Shown here piece after piece: positions 24,568-38,764 of a stretch of 64,000 nt of DNA. The stretch is from Calliopsis andreniformis. Taxonomy: Eukaryota; Arthropoda; Insecta; Hymenoptera; Andrenidae. Position 1 is the first letter of the stretch. Each line of letters opens with the position of its first letter. The stretch lies in the NCBI RefSeq assembly GCF_051401765.1, contig NC_135068.1, forward strand, positions 310,001 to 374,000, written 5' to 3'. The notes under the pieces are model-generated. The model was not told the origin of the DNA and did not search any database. It saw only the letters and a list, made by a program, of their open reading frames with translations. The translations under genes and the position numbers were made by a program.

Positions 24568-27500
24568 CTAGAGTGAAGCCTAGCTCGCCCGGAACGTAGA
24601 AATGACCATTAATTTGACATCCGTTGCATCTGCTCCTGTCATATGCTCGCAAACCTGATGTATTTATTTTGTATTTTAGTCATGCGGCGATGATATCTAA
24701 GGCCCACACTTATCCATCTGGTGAAGCACCGCCCTTGGTTGAAGCCTATGTTGCCCGGAACGTTGAAGTGACCTTTACGTGCACAATGTTAGCAATTATT
24801 CCTCTTATACGGTTGAAAATCTGCTGTATTTATATTGTATTTTAATCCCCTTGCGGTGATTTCTAAGGTCCAAACTCATCCACGTGTCGAGGCAACACCC
24901 TAGAGTGAAGCCTAACTTGCCCGTAACGTAGAAATGACCTTTACCTTCGCACTGGTTGCAATTATTCCTTTTACACGATGGGAAATCTGTTGTATTTATA
25001 TTGTATTTTATGCTCCTGGCGCTGCCTTCTAAGGCCCTAGCTATTCGATCTGGTGGAGCAACGCCGTAGAGTGAAGGCTAGGTTGCCCCGGAACGTAGAA
25101 ATGACCATTACTTTCGCACTGGTTGCAATTACTCCTTTTATGCGATGGGAAATCTGTTGTATTTATATTGTATTTTATGCTTCTGGCGTTGACTTCTAAG
25201 GCTCTAACTATTCGATCTGGAGGAGCAGCGCCCTAGAGTGATGCCTAGCTTGCCCGGAACGTAGAAATGTCCATTACTTTGACATCCGTTGCATGTGCCC
25301 ATGTCATACGTTCGCAAACCTGTTGAATCTATTTTGTATTTTCATCTTGTGGCGATCATTTCTAAGACCCAAACTCATCCATCTGGTGAAGCAACGCCCT
25401 TGGTTGAAGCCTATGTTGCCCGCCACGTTGACATGACCATTACATTCACACTGGTAGCAATTATTACTCTCATACGATTGAACATCTGCTGTATTTATAT
25501 TGTATTTTATGCTCCTAGCGTTGACTTCTAAGGCCCTAACTCATCGATCTGGCGGAGCAACGCCGTAGAGTGAGGGCTAGGTTGCCTGGAAGGTAGAAAG
25601 GACCATTACTTTGACATCCGTTTAAACTGCTCCTGTCATACGTTCGCAAACCTGTTGTATTTGTTTTGTATTTTAATCATGTGGCGACGATTTCTAAGGC
25701 CCAAGCTCATACATCTGGTGATGCAACGCCCTTGGTTGAAGCCTAGGTTTCCCGGAACGTTGAAATGACCTTTACGTTCACACCAGCAGCAATTATTCCT
25801 CTTACACGGTTGAAAATCTGCTGTATTTATATTGTATTTTATGCTCCTGGCGCTGACTTCTAAGTCCCTAGCTATTCGATCTGGTGGAGCAAGGCCCTAG
25901 AGTGAAGCCTAGATTGCCCGGATAGTAGAAATGACCATTACTTTGACATCCGTTGCATGTGCCCATGTCATACGTTCGCAAACCTGTTGGATCTATTTTG
26001 TGTTTTAATCTTGAGGCGATGATTTCTAAGGCCCAAACTCATCCATCTAGTGAAGCAACGCCCTTGGTTGAAGCCTAGGTTGCCCCGAACGTTGAAATGA
26101 CCTTTACGTACACACGGGTAGCAATTATTCCTCTTATACGATTGAAAGTATGCTGTATTTATATTGTATTTTACTAATCTGGCGTTGATTTCTAAGGTCC
26201 AAACTCGTCCACCTGGTGCGGCAACACCCTAGAGCGAAGCCTTGATTGCCCGGAGCGTAGAAATCGACATTACTTTCGCACCGGTTGCAATTATTCCTTT
26301 TATACCATGGGAAATCTGTTGTATGTATATTGCATTTTATGCTTCTGGCGTTGACTTCTGAGGCCCTAAATATTCGATCTGGTAGAGCAACGCCCTAGAG
26401 TGATGTCTAGCTTGCCCGGAACGTGGAAATGACCATTACTTTGACATCCGTTTCATCTGCTCCTGTCATACGTTCGCAATCCCGTTGTTTTTATTTTGTA
26501 TTTTAATCATGTGGCGATGATTTCTAAGGCCCAAACTCATCCGTCTGGTGAAGCAACGCCCTTGGTTGAAGCATATGCTGCCCGGAACGTTGAGATGACC
26601 TTAACGTTCACACTGGTAACAATTATTCCTCTTATACGATTGAAAATGTGCTGTATTTATATTGCATTTTATGCTCCTGGCGTTGACTTCTATGGACCTA
26701 ACTCTTCGATCTGGTGGAGCAACGCCGTCGAGTGAACGCTAGGTTGGCCGGAATGTAGAAGTGGCCGTTACTTTCAGACTGATGGCAATTACTCCTTTAA
26801 TTCAATTGAAAATCTGCTGTATTTATATTGCATTTTATGCTCCTGGCGTTGACTTCTATGGACCTAACTCTTCGATCTGATGGAGCAACGCCGTCGAGTG
26901 AACGCTAGGTTGCCCGGCATGTAGAAGTGGCCGTTACTTTCAGAATGAAGGCAATTACTCCTTTTATTCAATTGAAAAGCTGTTGAATTTATATTGTATT
27001 TTATGCTTATGTCGTTGACTTCTAAGGCCCTATCTATTCGACCTGGAGGTGCAGCGCGCTATAGTGAAGCCCAGGTTGCCCGGAACGTAGAAATGACCAT
27101 TACTTTGACACCCGCTGCATCTGCCTATGTCTTACGTTCGCAAACCTGTTGTATTTATTTTGTATTTTAATCTTGTGGCGCTGATTTCTAAGGCCCTAAC
27201 TCATCCACCTGGTGAAGCAACGCCCTTTGTTGAAGCCTAGGTTGCCCGGAACATCGAAATGGCCTTCACGTTCACGCTAGTAGCAATTATTCCTCTTATA
27301 CGATTGAAAACCTGCTGTATTTATATAGTATTGTATGCTCCTGGCGTTGACTTTTAAGGCCCTAACCATTCGATCTGGTGGTGCATCGCCATAGAGTGAA
27401 GCCTAGGTTGCCCAGAACGTACAAGAGACCATTACTTTCACACTGGTTACAATTATTCCTTTTATACGATTTGAAATCTGTTGTATTTATATTGTATTTT

Positions 27501-28268
27501 ATGCTTCTGGCGTTGACTTCTAAGGCCCTAACTATTCGATCTGGTGGAGCCGCGCTCTGGAGTGAAGCCTAGCTTGCCCGGAACGTAGAAATGACCATTA
27601 CTTTGACATCCGTTGCATCTGTTCCTGTCATACGTTCGCAAACCTGTTGTATTTATTTTGCATTTTAATCATGTGGCGATGATTTCTGCGGCCCCAACTC
27701 ATCCATCTGGTGATGCAACGCCCTTCGTTGAAGCCTAGGTTGCCCGGAACGATGAAATGACCCTAGCGTTCACACTGGTAGCAATTAATTCTCTTATACG
27801 ATTGAAAATCTGCTGTATCTATATTGTATTTTAATCCACTGGCGTTGATTTCTAAGGTTCAAATCATCCACCTGGTGAGGCAACGCCCTAGAGTGAAGCC
27901 TAGGTTGCCCGGAACGTAGAAATCACCATTACTTTCGCACTGGTTGCAATTATTCCTTTTATACGATGGGAAATCGGTTCTGTTTATATTGTATTTTATG
28001 CTTCTGGCGTGGACTTCTAAGGTCCTAACTATTCGATCTGGTGGAGGAACGCCCTAGAGTGAAGCCTAGCTTGCCCGAAAAGTAGACATGACCATTACTT
28101 TGACTTCCGTTGCATCTGCCCCTGTCATACGTCCGCAAACCTGTTGTATCTATTTTGTATTTTAATCATGAGCCGATGATTTCTAAGGCCCAAACTCATC
28201 CATCTGGTGAAGCAACGCCCTTGGTTGAAGCCTAGGTTGCCCGGAACGTTGGAATGACCTTTACATTC
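23582..28268. repeat. Mixed-class array, middle section
   Basis: This is a continuation of B, C, D and E monomers with more individual variation than the blocks to the left. It contains a roughly 1 kb duplication (23580-24567 and 26569-27556). A pair of near-identical adjacent E/C-like monomers (23651-23816 and 23817-23982) is carried in both copies. The variants CGCCGTCGAGTGA and GTAGAAGTGGCCG mark these. There is no gene or foreign insertion. Confidence 0.8.
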
Positions 28269-29450
28269 ACACTGGTTGCAATAATTTCTATTATACGAAA
28301 GAAAAACTGTTGTATTTTCATTGTATTTTATGCTTCTGGCGTTGACTTCTAAGGCCCGAGCTATTCGATCTGCTGGGGCGTCGCCCTAGAGTGAAGCCTA
28401 GGTTGCCCGGAACGTAGAAATAACCATTAATTTCACACTGGTTGCAATTACTCCTGTTATACAATGGAAAAACTGTTGTACGTTTATTGTATTTTATGCA
28501 TCTGGCATTTACACCTAAGCCCCTAACTATTCGATGTGGTGAAGCAATGCCCTAGAGTGAAGCCCAGGTTGCACAGAACGTAGAAATAACCATTAATTTC
28601 ACAATCGTTGCAATTACTCCGGTTATACAATGGAAAAACTGTTGTATTTTTATTGTATTTTGTGCTTATGGCGTTGTCATCTAAGGCCCGAGCTACTCGG
28701 TTTGGTGCTGCAACGAGATAGAGAGAAGCCTAGGCTGCCCGGAACGTAGAAATGAACATTACCTTCACGCTGGTTGCAATTATTTCTATTATACGATGGA
28801 AAAAATGTTGTATTTTTATTGTATTTTATGCTTCTGGCGTTGACTTCTAAGGCCCGAGCTCTTCGATTTGGTGGGCCAACGAGCTAGAGCGGAGCCTAGG
28901 TTGCCCGGAACGTAGAAATAACCATTAATTTCACACTGGTTGCAATTACTCCTGTTATACAATAGAAAAACTGTTGTATTTTGATTGTATTTTATGCTTC
29001 TGGCGTTGACTTCTAAGGCCCGAGGTATTCGATCTTGTGAAGCATCGCCCTAGGGTGAAGCCTAGGTCACCCGAAACGTAGAAATGTCCATTGCTTTCAC
29101 ACTGGTTGCAATTATTCCTTTTATACGATGGAAAAACTGTTGTATTTATATTGTATTTTATGATTCTGGCGTTGACACCTAAGCCCCTAACTGTTCGATG
29201 TGGTGAAGCAGTGCCCTAGAGTGAAGCCCAGGTTGCAAAGAACGTAGAAATAACCATTAATTTCACAATCGTTGCAGTTGCTCCGGTTATACAATGGAAA
29301 AACTGTTGTATTTTTATTGCATTTTGTGCTTATGGCGTTGTCATCTATGGCCCGAGCTACTCGATTTGGTGCAGCAACGGGCAAGAGAGAAGCCTAGGCT
29401 GCCCGGAACGTAGAAATGAACATTACTTTCACGCTGGTTGCAATTATTCC
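28269..29450. repeat. Island of type A monomers inside the B/C/D domain
   Basis: About seven successive monomers here are of the class otherwise seen only at 1-2895. They carry ACGAAAGAAAAACTGTTG, ATACAATGGAAAAACTG, GGCCCGAGCTATTCGAT and the TTTACACCTAAGCCCCTAAC variant, which also occurs at about 1299. Before and after are C- and B-type monomers. The left junction lies inside a C-like monomer near TTTACATTCACACTGG, and the right junction is in register near 29450. It looks like a block moved or copied from an A array. Confidence 0.85.
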
Positions 29451-30556
29451 TTTTATACGGTGGAAAAACTATTGTATTTATATTGTATTTTATGCTTCTG
29501 GCGTTGACTGCTAAGGCCCTAACTATTCGGTCTGGTGAAGCAACGCCCTAGAGTGAAGCCTAGCTTGCCCGGAACGTAGAAATGACAATTACATTGACAT
29601 CCCTTGCATCTGCTCCTGTCATACGTTCACAAACCTGTTGTATTTATTTTGTATTTTATCATGTGGCGATGATTTCTATGGCCCAAACTCATCCATCTGG
29701 TGCAACAACGCCCTTGGTTGAAGCCTAGGTTGCCCGGAACGTTGAAATGGCCTTTACGTTCACACTGGTAGCAATTATTCCTCTTATTCGATTGAAAATC
29801 TGCTGTATTTGTATTGTATTTTAATCCTCTGGCGTTGATTTCTAAGGTCCAAACTCAATCATCTGGTGAGGCAACGCCCTAGTGTGAAGCCTAGGTTGCC
29901 CGCACGTAGAAATGACCATTACTTTCGCACTGGTTGCAATTACTCCTTTTATACGTTGGGAAATCTGTTGTATATATATCGTATTTTATGCCTCTGGCGT
30001 TAACTTCTAAGGCCCAAACTATTCGATCTGGTCCTGCAACGCCGTAGAGTGAAGCCTGGGTTGCCCGCACCGTAGAAATGACCATTACTTTGACATCCGT
30101 TGCATCTGTTCCTGTCACACGTTCGCAAACCTGTTGTATTTATTTTGCATTTTCATCATGTGGCGATGATTTCTAAGGCCCAAACTCATCCATCTGGTGA
30201 AGCAGCGCCCGCAGCTGAAGCGTAGGTTGCCCGGAACGTTGAAATGACCTTTGCGTTCACACTGGTAGCAATTGTTCCTCTTATACGATTGAAAATCTGC
30301 TGTATTTATATTGTATTTTATGCTCCTGGCGTTTATTCCTAAGGTCCAAACTCATCCACCGGGTGAGGCAACACCCTAGAGCGAAGCCTAGGTTGCCGGC
30401 AACGTCGAAATGACCATTTCTTTCGCACTGGTTGCAATTATTCCTTTTATACGATGGGAAATCTGTTCTATTTATATTGTATTTTATGTTTCTGGCGTTG
30501 ACTTCTAAGGCCCTAACAATTCGATCTGGCGGTGCATCGCCCGAGTGTGAAGCCTA

Positions 30557-31884
30557 GGTTGCCCAGAACGTAGAAATGACCATTGCTTAGACATCCGTTG
30601 CATATGCTCCTGTCATACGTTCGCAATCCTGTTGTATTTATTTTGAATTTTATTCATGTGGCGATGATTTCTACGGACCAAACTCATCCATGTGGTGAAG
30701 CAACGCGCTCGGTTGAAGCCTAGGTTGCCCGGAACGTTGAAATGACCTTTACGTTCACCCTGCTAGCAATAATTCCTCATATACGATTCAAAATCTGCTG
30801 TATTTATATTGTATTTTATGCTCCTGGCGTTGACTTCTAAGGCCCTAACTCTTCGATCTGGAGGTGCAACGCCGTACAGTGAAGCATAGGTTACTCGGAA
30901 TGTAGAAATGGCCATTACATACACACTGATGGCAATTACTCCTTTTATTCAGTTGAAAAACTTTTGAATTTATATTGTATTTTATGCTTCTGGCATTTAC
31001 TACTAAGGCCCAAACTATTCGACCTGGTAGAGTAACGCCCTAGAGAGAAGCTTAGCATGCCCGGAACGTAGAAATGACCATTACTTTCGCACTGATGACA
31101 ATTACTCCTTTTATTCAATTGAAAAACTGTTGAATTTATGTTTTGTTTTATGCTTCTGGCGTTGACTTCTAAGGCCCTAACTATTCGACCTGGTGGTGCA
31201 TCGCTCTAGAGTGAAGCCTAGGTTGCCTAGAACGTAGAAATGACCATTACTTAGACATCCGTTGCATATGCTCATGTCATACGTTCGCAATCCTGTTGTA
31301 TTTATTTTGAATTTTAATCATGTGGCGATGATTTCTACGGACCAAACTCATCCATCTGGTGAAGCAACGCGCTCGGTTGAAGCCTAGGTTGCCCGGAACG
31401 TTGAAATGACCTTTACGTTCACCCTGCTAGCAATAATTCCTCATATACGATTCAAAATCTGCTGTATTTATATTGTATTTTATGCTCCTGGCGTTGACTT
31501 CTAAGGCCCTAACTCTTCGATCTGGAGGTGCAATGCCGTACAGTGAAGCATAGGTTACTCGGAATGTAGAAATGGCCATTACATACACACTGATGGCAAT
31601 TACTCCTTTTATTCAGTTGAAAAACTTTTGAATTTATATTGTATTTTATGCTTCTGGCATTTACTACTAAGGCCCAAACTATTCGACCTGGTAGAGTAAC
31701 GCCCTAGAGAGAAGCTTAGCATGCCCGGAACGTAGAATAGACCATTACTTTCGCACTGATGACAATTACTCCTTTTATTCAATTGAAAAACTGTTGAATT
31801 TATATTGTGTTTTATGCTTCTGGCGTTGACTTCTAAGGCCCTAACTATTCGACCTGGTGGTGCATCGCTCTAGAGTGAAGCCTA
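30557..31884. repeat. Tandem duplication of a four-monomer unit (664 bp)
   Basis: 30557-31220 and 31221-31884 are adjacent copies, exactly four monomers long. Shared rare variants are CTTAGACATCCGTTGC, TCGCAATCCTGTTG, TACTCGGAATGTAG, CATTACATACACACTG and GGCATTTACTACTAAGG. Small differences remain, for example TTATTCATG against TTAATCATG. Confidence 0.9.
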
Positions 31885-32204
31885 GGTTGCGCGGAACGTT
31901 GAAATGACCTGTACTTTCAAACTGGTAGCAATTATTCCTCTTACACGTATGAAAATCTGCTGTATTTATATTGAATTTTATGCTCCTGGCGTTGACTTCT
32001 ACGGCCCTAACTCTTCGAAATGGAGAAGCAACGCCGTAGAGTGAAGGCTAGGTTGCCCGTAATGTAGAAATGGCCATTACATACACACTGATGGCATTTA
32101 CTCCTTTTATTCAATATAAAAACTGTTGAATTTATATTGTATCTTAAGCTTCTGGCGTTGACTTCAAAGGCCCTAACTATTCGATCTGGTGGTGCCTCGC
32201 TATA

Positions 32205-33652
32205 GAGTGAAGACTAGGTTGCCCAGAACGTAGAAATGACAATTGCTTTGACACCCGTTGCATCTGCCCCTGTCATACGTTCGCAAACCTGTTGTATTTA
32301 CTTTGCATTTTAATCTTGTGGCGATGATTTCTAAGACCCAAACTAATCCATCTGGTGAAGCAACGCCCTTGATTGAAGCCTAGGTTGCCCGGAACGTTGA
32401 AATGACCTTTCGGTTCACACTGGTAGCAATTATTCCTCTTATACGATTGAAAAGCTGCTGTATTTATATTGTATTTTATGCTTCTGGCGTTTACCTCTAA
32501 GGCCGTAACTATTCGATCTGGTAGAGCAACGCCCTAGAGAGAAGCTAAGCTTGTCCGGAACGTAGAAATGACCATTACTTTGACTTCTGTTGCATCTGCT
32601 CCTGTCATACGTTCGCAAACCTGTTGTATATATTTTGTATTTAAATAATGTGGCGATGATTTCTAAGGCCCAAACTCATCCATCTGGTGAAGCAACGCTC
32701 TCGGTTGAGGCCTAGGTTGCCCGGAACGTAGAAATGACCATTACTTTCGCACGGGTTATAATTATTCCTTTTGTACGATGGGAAATTTGTTGTATTTATA
32801 TCGTATTTTATGCTTCTGGCGTTTACTTCTAAGGCCTTAACTATTCGATCTGGTAGACCAACGCCCTAGAGAGAAGCTTAGCTGGCCCGGAACGTAGAAA
32901 TGACCATTACTTTCGCACTGGTTGCAATTGTTCCTTTTATACGATGGGAAATCTGTTGTATTTATATTGTATTTTATGCTTCTGGCGTTGACTTCTAAGG
33001 CTCTAACTCTTCGATTTGGTGGAGCAACGCCCTAGAGAGAAGCCTAGCTTGCCCGGAACGTAGAAATGACCATTACTTTGACTTCCGTTGCATCTGCTCC
33101 TGTCATACGTTAGCAAACATGTTGTATTTATTTTGTATTTTAATATTGTTTCGGTGATTTCTAAGGTCCAAACTCATCCACCTGGCAAAGCAACGCCCTA
33201 GAGTGAAGCCTAGGTTGCCCGCACGTAGAAATGACCATAACTTTCGCACTGGTTGCAATTATTCCTTTTATACGATGGGAAATCTGTTGTATTTATATTG
33301 TATTTTATGCTTCTGGCGTTGACTTCTAAGGCTCTAACTCTTCGATTTGGTGGAGCAACGCCCTAGAGAGAAGCCTAGCTTGCCCGGAACGTAGAAATGA
33401 CCATTACTTTGACATCCGCTGCATCTGCCCATGTTATACGTTCGCAAACCTGATGTATTTATTTTGTATTTTAATCTTGTGGCGATGATTTCTAAGGCTC
33501 AAGCTCATCCACCTGGTGAAGCAACGCCCTTGGTTGAAACCTAGCTTGCCCGGAACGTAGAAATGACCATTACTTTGACTTCCGTTGCATCTGCTCCTGT
33601 CATACGTTCGCAAACCTGTTGCATTTATTTTGTATTTTAATCTTGTGGCGAT
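32205..33652. repeat. Block copied at 36845-37961 with two-monomer indel
   Basis: The offset is 4640 bp (28 monomers) on the left and 4309 bp on the right. This copy therefore has two monomers more than its partner. The surplus is explained by an internal dimer duplication: 32908-33083 and 33239-33414 match at 331 bp, both with GGCTCTAACTCTTCGATTTG. The shared marks of the left part are AAGACCCAAACTAATCC and GGCGTTTACCTCTAAGGCC. Confidence 0.83.
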
Positions 33653-34367
33653 GATTTCTAAGGCCCAAACTCATTCATCTGGTGAAGCAACGCCCTTGGT
33701 TGAAGCCGAGGTTGCCCCGAACGTTGAAATGACCTTTACGTTCACACTGGTAGCAATTATTCCTCTTATACGATTGAAAGTCTGCTGTACGTATATTGTA
33801 TTTTAATCCACTGACGTTGATTTCTAACGTCCAAACTCATCCACCTGGTGAGGCAACACCCTAAAGCGAAGCCTAGGTTGCCCGGAACGTAGAAATGACC
33901 ATTACTTTCGCACTGGTTCCAATTATCCCTTTCATACGATGGGAAATCTGTTGAATTTATATTGTATTTTATGCTTCTGGCGTTGACATCCAAGGCCCTA
34001 ATTATTCGATCTGGTGGAGCAGCGCCCCAGAGTAAAGCCTAGCTTGCCCGGATCTTAGAAATGACCATTACTTTGACATCCGCTGCATCTACTCCTGTCA
34101 TACGTTCGCAAACCTGTTGTATTTATTTTGTATTTTAATCATGTGGCGATGATTTCTCAGGAGGAAACTCATCCCTCTGGTGAAGCAACGCGCTTGGTTG
34201 AAGCCTTGGTTGCCCGGAACGTTGAAATGACCTTTACGTTCACTCTGGTAGCAATTATTCCTCTTATACGATTGAAATTCTGCTGTATTTATATTGTATT
34301 TTAATTCTCTGGCGTCGATTTCTATGGTCCAGACTCATCCACATGGTGAGGCAACACGCTAGAGCGA

Positions 34368-35453
34368 AGCCTAGCTTGCCCGGAACGTAGAAATGACCAT
34401 TACTTTGACATCCGTTGCATCTGCCCATGTCATACGTTCGCAAACCTGATGTATTTATTTTGTATTTTAATCTTGTGGCGATGATTTCTAAGGCCCAAGC
34501 TCATCCATCTGGTGAAGCAACGCCCTTGGTTGAAAGCTAGCTTGCCCGGAACGTAGAAATGACCATTACTTTGACTTCCGTTGCATCTGCTCCTGTCATA
34601 CGTTCGCAAACCTGTTGTATTTATTTTGTATTTTAATCTTGTGGCGATGTCTTCTTAGGACCAATCTGATCCACCTGGTGTAGCAACGCTCTAGAGTGAA
34701 GCCTAGGTTGCCCGCACGTAGAAATGACCATTAATTACGCACTGGTAGCACTTGTTCCTTTTGTGCGATGGAAATCTGTTGCATTTATATCGTATTTTAT
34801 GCTTCTGGCGTTATCTTCTAAGGCCCTAACTATTCGATCTGGTCGGGCAACGCCGTAGAGTGAAGCCTAGGTTGCCCGGAACGTAGAAATGACCAATACT
34901 TTAACACCCGTTGCATCTGCCCCTGTCATACGTTCGCAAACCTGTTGAATCTATTTTGTATTTTAATCATGTGCCGATGATTTCTAAGGCCCAAACGCAC
35001 CCATCTGGTGAAGGAACGCCCTTGGTTGAAGCCTAGGTTGCCCGGAACGTTGAAATGACCTTTACGTTCGCACTGGTAGCAATTATCCCTATTATACGAT
35101 TGAAAATCTGCTGTATTTATATTGTACGTTAATCCTCTGGCGTTGATTTCTAAGGTCCAAACACATCCACCTCGTGAGGCAACACCCTAGAGCGAAGCCT
35201 AGGTTGCCCGGAACGTAGAAATGGCCATTACTTTCGCACTGGTTGCAATTATACCTTTTATACGATGGGAAATCTGTTGTATTTATATTGCATTTCATGC
35301 TTGTGGCGTTGACTTCTAAGGCCCTAGCTATTCGACCTGGTGGAGCAACGCCCTAGAGTGAAGCCTAGCTTGCCGGGAACGTAGAAATGACCATTACCTT
35401 GACACCCGTTGGATTTACCCATGTCATACGTTCGCAAACCTGTTGTATTTATT
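34368..35453. repeat. Block copied at 37690-38767
   Basis: The offset is 3322 bp falling to about 3313 bp (20 monomers). Marks are GATGTCTTCTTAGGACC, TTAATTACGCACTGG, GTTGAATCTATTTTG, TTGTACGTTAATCC and CCGTTGGATTTACCC. The last 600 bp of the partner are present again at 39332-39922. Confidence 0.84.
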
Positions 35454-36844
35454 TTGCTCTTTAATCATGTGGCGATGATTTCTAAGGACCAAACTCATTC
35501 ATCTGGTGAAACAACGCGCTAGGTTGAAGCCTAGGTTGCCCGGAACGTTGAAATGACCTTTACGTTCACTCTGGTAGCAATTATTCCTCTTATGCGATAA
35601 AATCTGCTGTATTTATATTATATTTTACGCTAATGGCGTTAACTTCTAATGCCCTAACCATTCGATCTGGTGGTGCATCGCCCTAGAGTGAAGCCTAGGT
35701 TGCCCAGAACGTATAAATGACCATTGCTTTGACACCCGTTGCATCTGCCCCTGTCATACGTTCGCAAACCTGTTGTATTTACTTTGCATTTTAATCTTGT
35801 GGCGATGATTTCTAAGGCCCAAGCTCATCCATCTGGTGAAGCAACGCCCTTGGTTGAAGCCTAGGTTGCCCGGAACGTTGAAATGACCATTACTATGACT
35901 TCCGTTGCATCTGCTCCTGTCATACGTTCGGAAAACTGTTGTATTTATTTTGTAATTTAATCTTGTGGCGATGATTTCTAAGGTCCTAACTCATCCAGCT
36001 GGTGAGTGAACGCCCTAGAGTGAAGCCTAGGTTGCCCGCACGTAGAAATGACCATTACTTTCGCAGTGGTTGCAATTATTCATTTTATACGATGGGAAAT
36101 CTGTTGAATTTATATTGTACTTTATGCTTCTGGCGTTGACTTCTAAGGCCCTAACTGTTCGATTTGGTGGAGCAACGCCCTAGAGTGAAACCTAGCTTGC
36201 CCGGAACGTAGAAATGACCATTACTTTGACTTCCGTTGCATCTGCTCCTGTCATACGTTCGCAAGACTGTTGAGTTTATTTTGTATTTTAATCATGCACC
36301 GATGATTTCTAAGGCCCAAGCTCATCCATCTGGTGAAGCAACGCCCTTGGTTGAAGCCTAGGTTGCCCGGAACGTTGAAATGACCTTTACGTTCACATTG
36401 GTAGCATTTATTCCTTTTATACGATGGGACATCTGTTGTACTTATATCTTATTTTATGCTTCTGGCGTTGACTTCTAAGGCCCTAACGATTCCATCTGGT
36501 GGAGCAACGCCCTATAGTGATGCCTAGCTTGCCCGGAACGTAGAAATAACCGTTACTTTGACATCCGCTATTTCTACTCCTGTCATTCTTCGCAAACCTG
36601 TTGTATTTATTTTGTATTTTAATCATGTGGCGATGATTTCTAAGGCCCAAGCTCATCCATCTGGTGAAGCAACGCCCTTGGTTGAAGCCTAGGTTGCCCG
36701 GAACGTTTTAAATGACCTTTAGGTTCACTCTGTTAGCAATTATTCCTCTTATGGGATAAATTCTGCTGTATTTATATTATATTTTACGCTCTTGGCGTTA
36801 ACTTCTAATGCCCTAACCATTCAATCTGGTGGTGCATCGCCCTA

Positions 36845-37961
36845 GAGTGAAGACTAGGTTGCCCAGAACGTAGAAATGACAATTGCTTTGACACCCGTTG
36901 CATCTGCCCCTGTCATACGTTCGCAAACCTGTTGTATTTACTTTGCATTTTAATCTTGTGGCGATGATTTCTAAGACCCAAACTAATCCATCTGGTGAAG
37001 CAACGCCCTTGATTGAAGCCTAGGTTGCCCGGAACGTTGAAATGACCTTTCGGTTCACACTGGTAGCAATTATTCCTCTTATACGATTGAAAAGCTGCTG
37101 TATTTATATTGTATTTTATGCTTCTGGCGTTTACCTCTAAGGCCGTAACTATTCGATCTGGTAGAGCAACGCCCTAGAGAGAAGCTAAGCTTGTCCGGAA
37201 CGTAGAAATGACCATTACTTTGACTTCTGTTGCATCTGCTCCTGTCATACGTTCGCAAACCTGTTGTATATATTTTGCATTTAAATAATGTGGCGATGAT
37301 TTCTAAGGCCCAAACTCATCCATCTGGTGAAGCAACGCCCTCGGTTGAGGCCTAGGTTGCCCGGAACGTAGAAATGACCATTACTTTCGCACGGGTTATA
37401 ATTATTCCTTTTGTACGATGGGAAATTTGTTGTATTTATATCGTATTTTATGCTTCTGGCGTTTACTTCTAAGGCCTTAACTATTCGATCTGGTAGACCA
37501 ACGCCCTAGAGAGAAGCTTAGCTGGCCCGGAACGTAGAAATGACCATTACTTTCGCACTGCTTGCAATTGTTCCTTTTATACGATGGGAAATCTGTTGTA
37601 TTTATATTGTATTTTATGCTTCTGGCGTTGACTTCTAAGGCTCTAACTCTTCGATTTGGTGGAGCAACGCCCTAGAGAGAAGCCTAGCTTGCCCGGAACG
37701 TAGAAATGACCATTACTTTGACATCCGTTGCATCTGCCCATGTTATACGTTCGCAAACCTGATGTATTTATTTTGTATTTTAATCTTGTGGCGACGATTT
37801 CTAAGGCCCAAGCTCATCCACCTGGTGAAGCAACGCCCTTGGTTGAAACCTAGCTTGCCCGGAACGTAGAAATGACCATTACTTTGACTTCCGTTGCATC
37901 TGCTCCTGTCATACGTTCGCAAACCTGTTGTATTTATTTTGTATTTTAATCTTGTGGCGAT
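36845..37961. repeat. Partner of 32205-33652, two monomers shorter
   Basis: It carries one copy where the partner has two of the dimer marked by GGCTCTAACTCTTCG. Right of about 37690 it is continuous with a different match (to 34368-35453), so this region joins two formerly separate blocks. Confidence 0.82.
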
Positions 37962-38170
37962 GTCTTCTTAGGACCAATCTCATCCACCTGGTGTAGCAAT
38001 GCTCTAGAGTGAAGCCTAGGTTGCCCGCACGTGGAAATGACCATTAATTACGCACTGGCAGCACTTGTTCCTTTTGTGCGATGGAAATCTGTTGCATTTA
38101 TATCGTATTTTATGCTTCTGGCGTTATCTTCTAAGGCCCTAACTATTCGATCTGGTCGTGCAACGCCGTA

Positions 38171-38761
38171 GAGTGAAGCCTAGGTTGCCCGGAACGTAGA
38201 AATGACCAATACTTTGACACCCGTTGCATCTGCCCCTGTCATACGTTCGCAAACCTGTTGAATCTATTTTGTATTTTAATCATGTGCCGTTGATTTCTAA
38301 GGCCCAAACGCGCCCATCTGGTGAAGGAACGCCCTTGGCTGAAGCCTAGGTTGCCCGGAACGTTGAAATGACCTTTACGTTCGCACTGATAGCAATTATC
38401 CCTCTTATACGATTGAAAATCTGCTGTATTTATATTGTACGTTAATCCTCTGGCGTTGATTTCTAAGGTCCAAACACATCCACCTCGTGAGGCAACACCC
38501 TAGAGCGAAGCCTAGGTTGCCCGGAACGCAGAAATGGCCATTACTTTCGCACAGGTTGCAATTATACCTTTTATACGATTGGAAATCTGTTGTATTTATA
38601 TTGCATTTCATGCTTGTGGCGTTGACTTCTAAGGCCCTAGCTATTCGACCTGGTGGAGCAACGCCCTAGAGTGAAGCCTAGCTTGCCGGGAACGTAGAAA
38701 TGACCATTACCTTGACACCCGTTGGATTTACCCATGTCATACGTTCGCAAACCTGTTGTAT
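38171..38761. repeat. Block copied at 39332-39922 (seven-monomer offset)
   Basis: The offset is 1161 bp, seven monomers. Nearly identical marks are GACCAATACTTTGACACC, CAAACGCGCCCATCTGG, TTGTACGTTAATCC and CGCAGAAATGGCC. With the copy at about 34.88-35.45 kb this part is present three times. Confidence 0.86.
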
Positions 38762-38764
38762 ATA

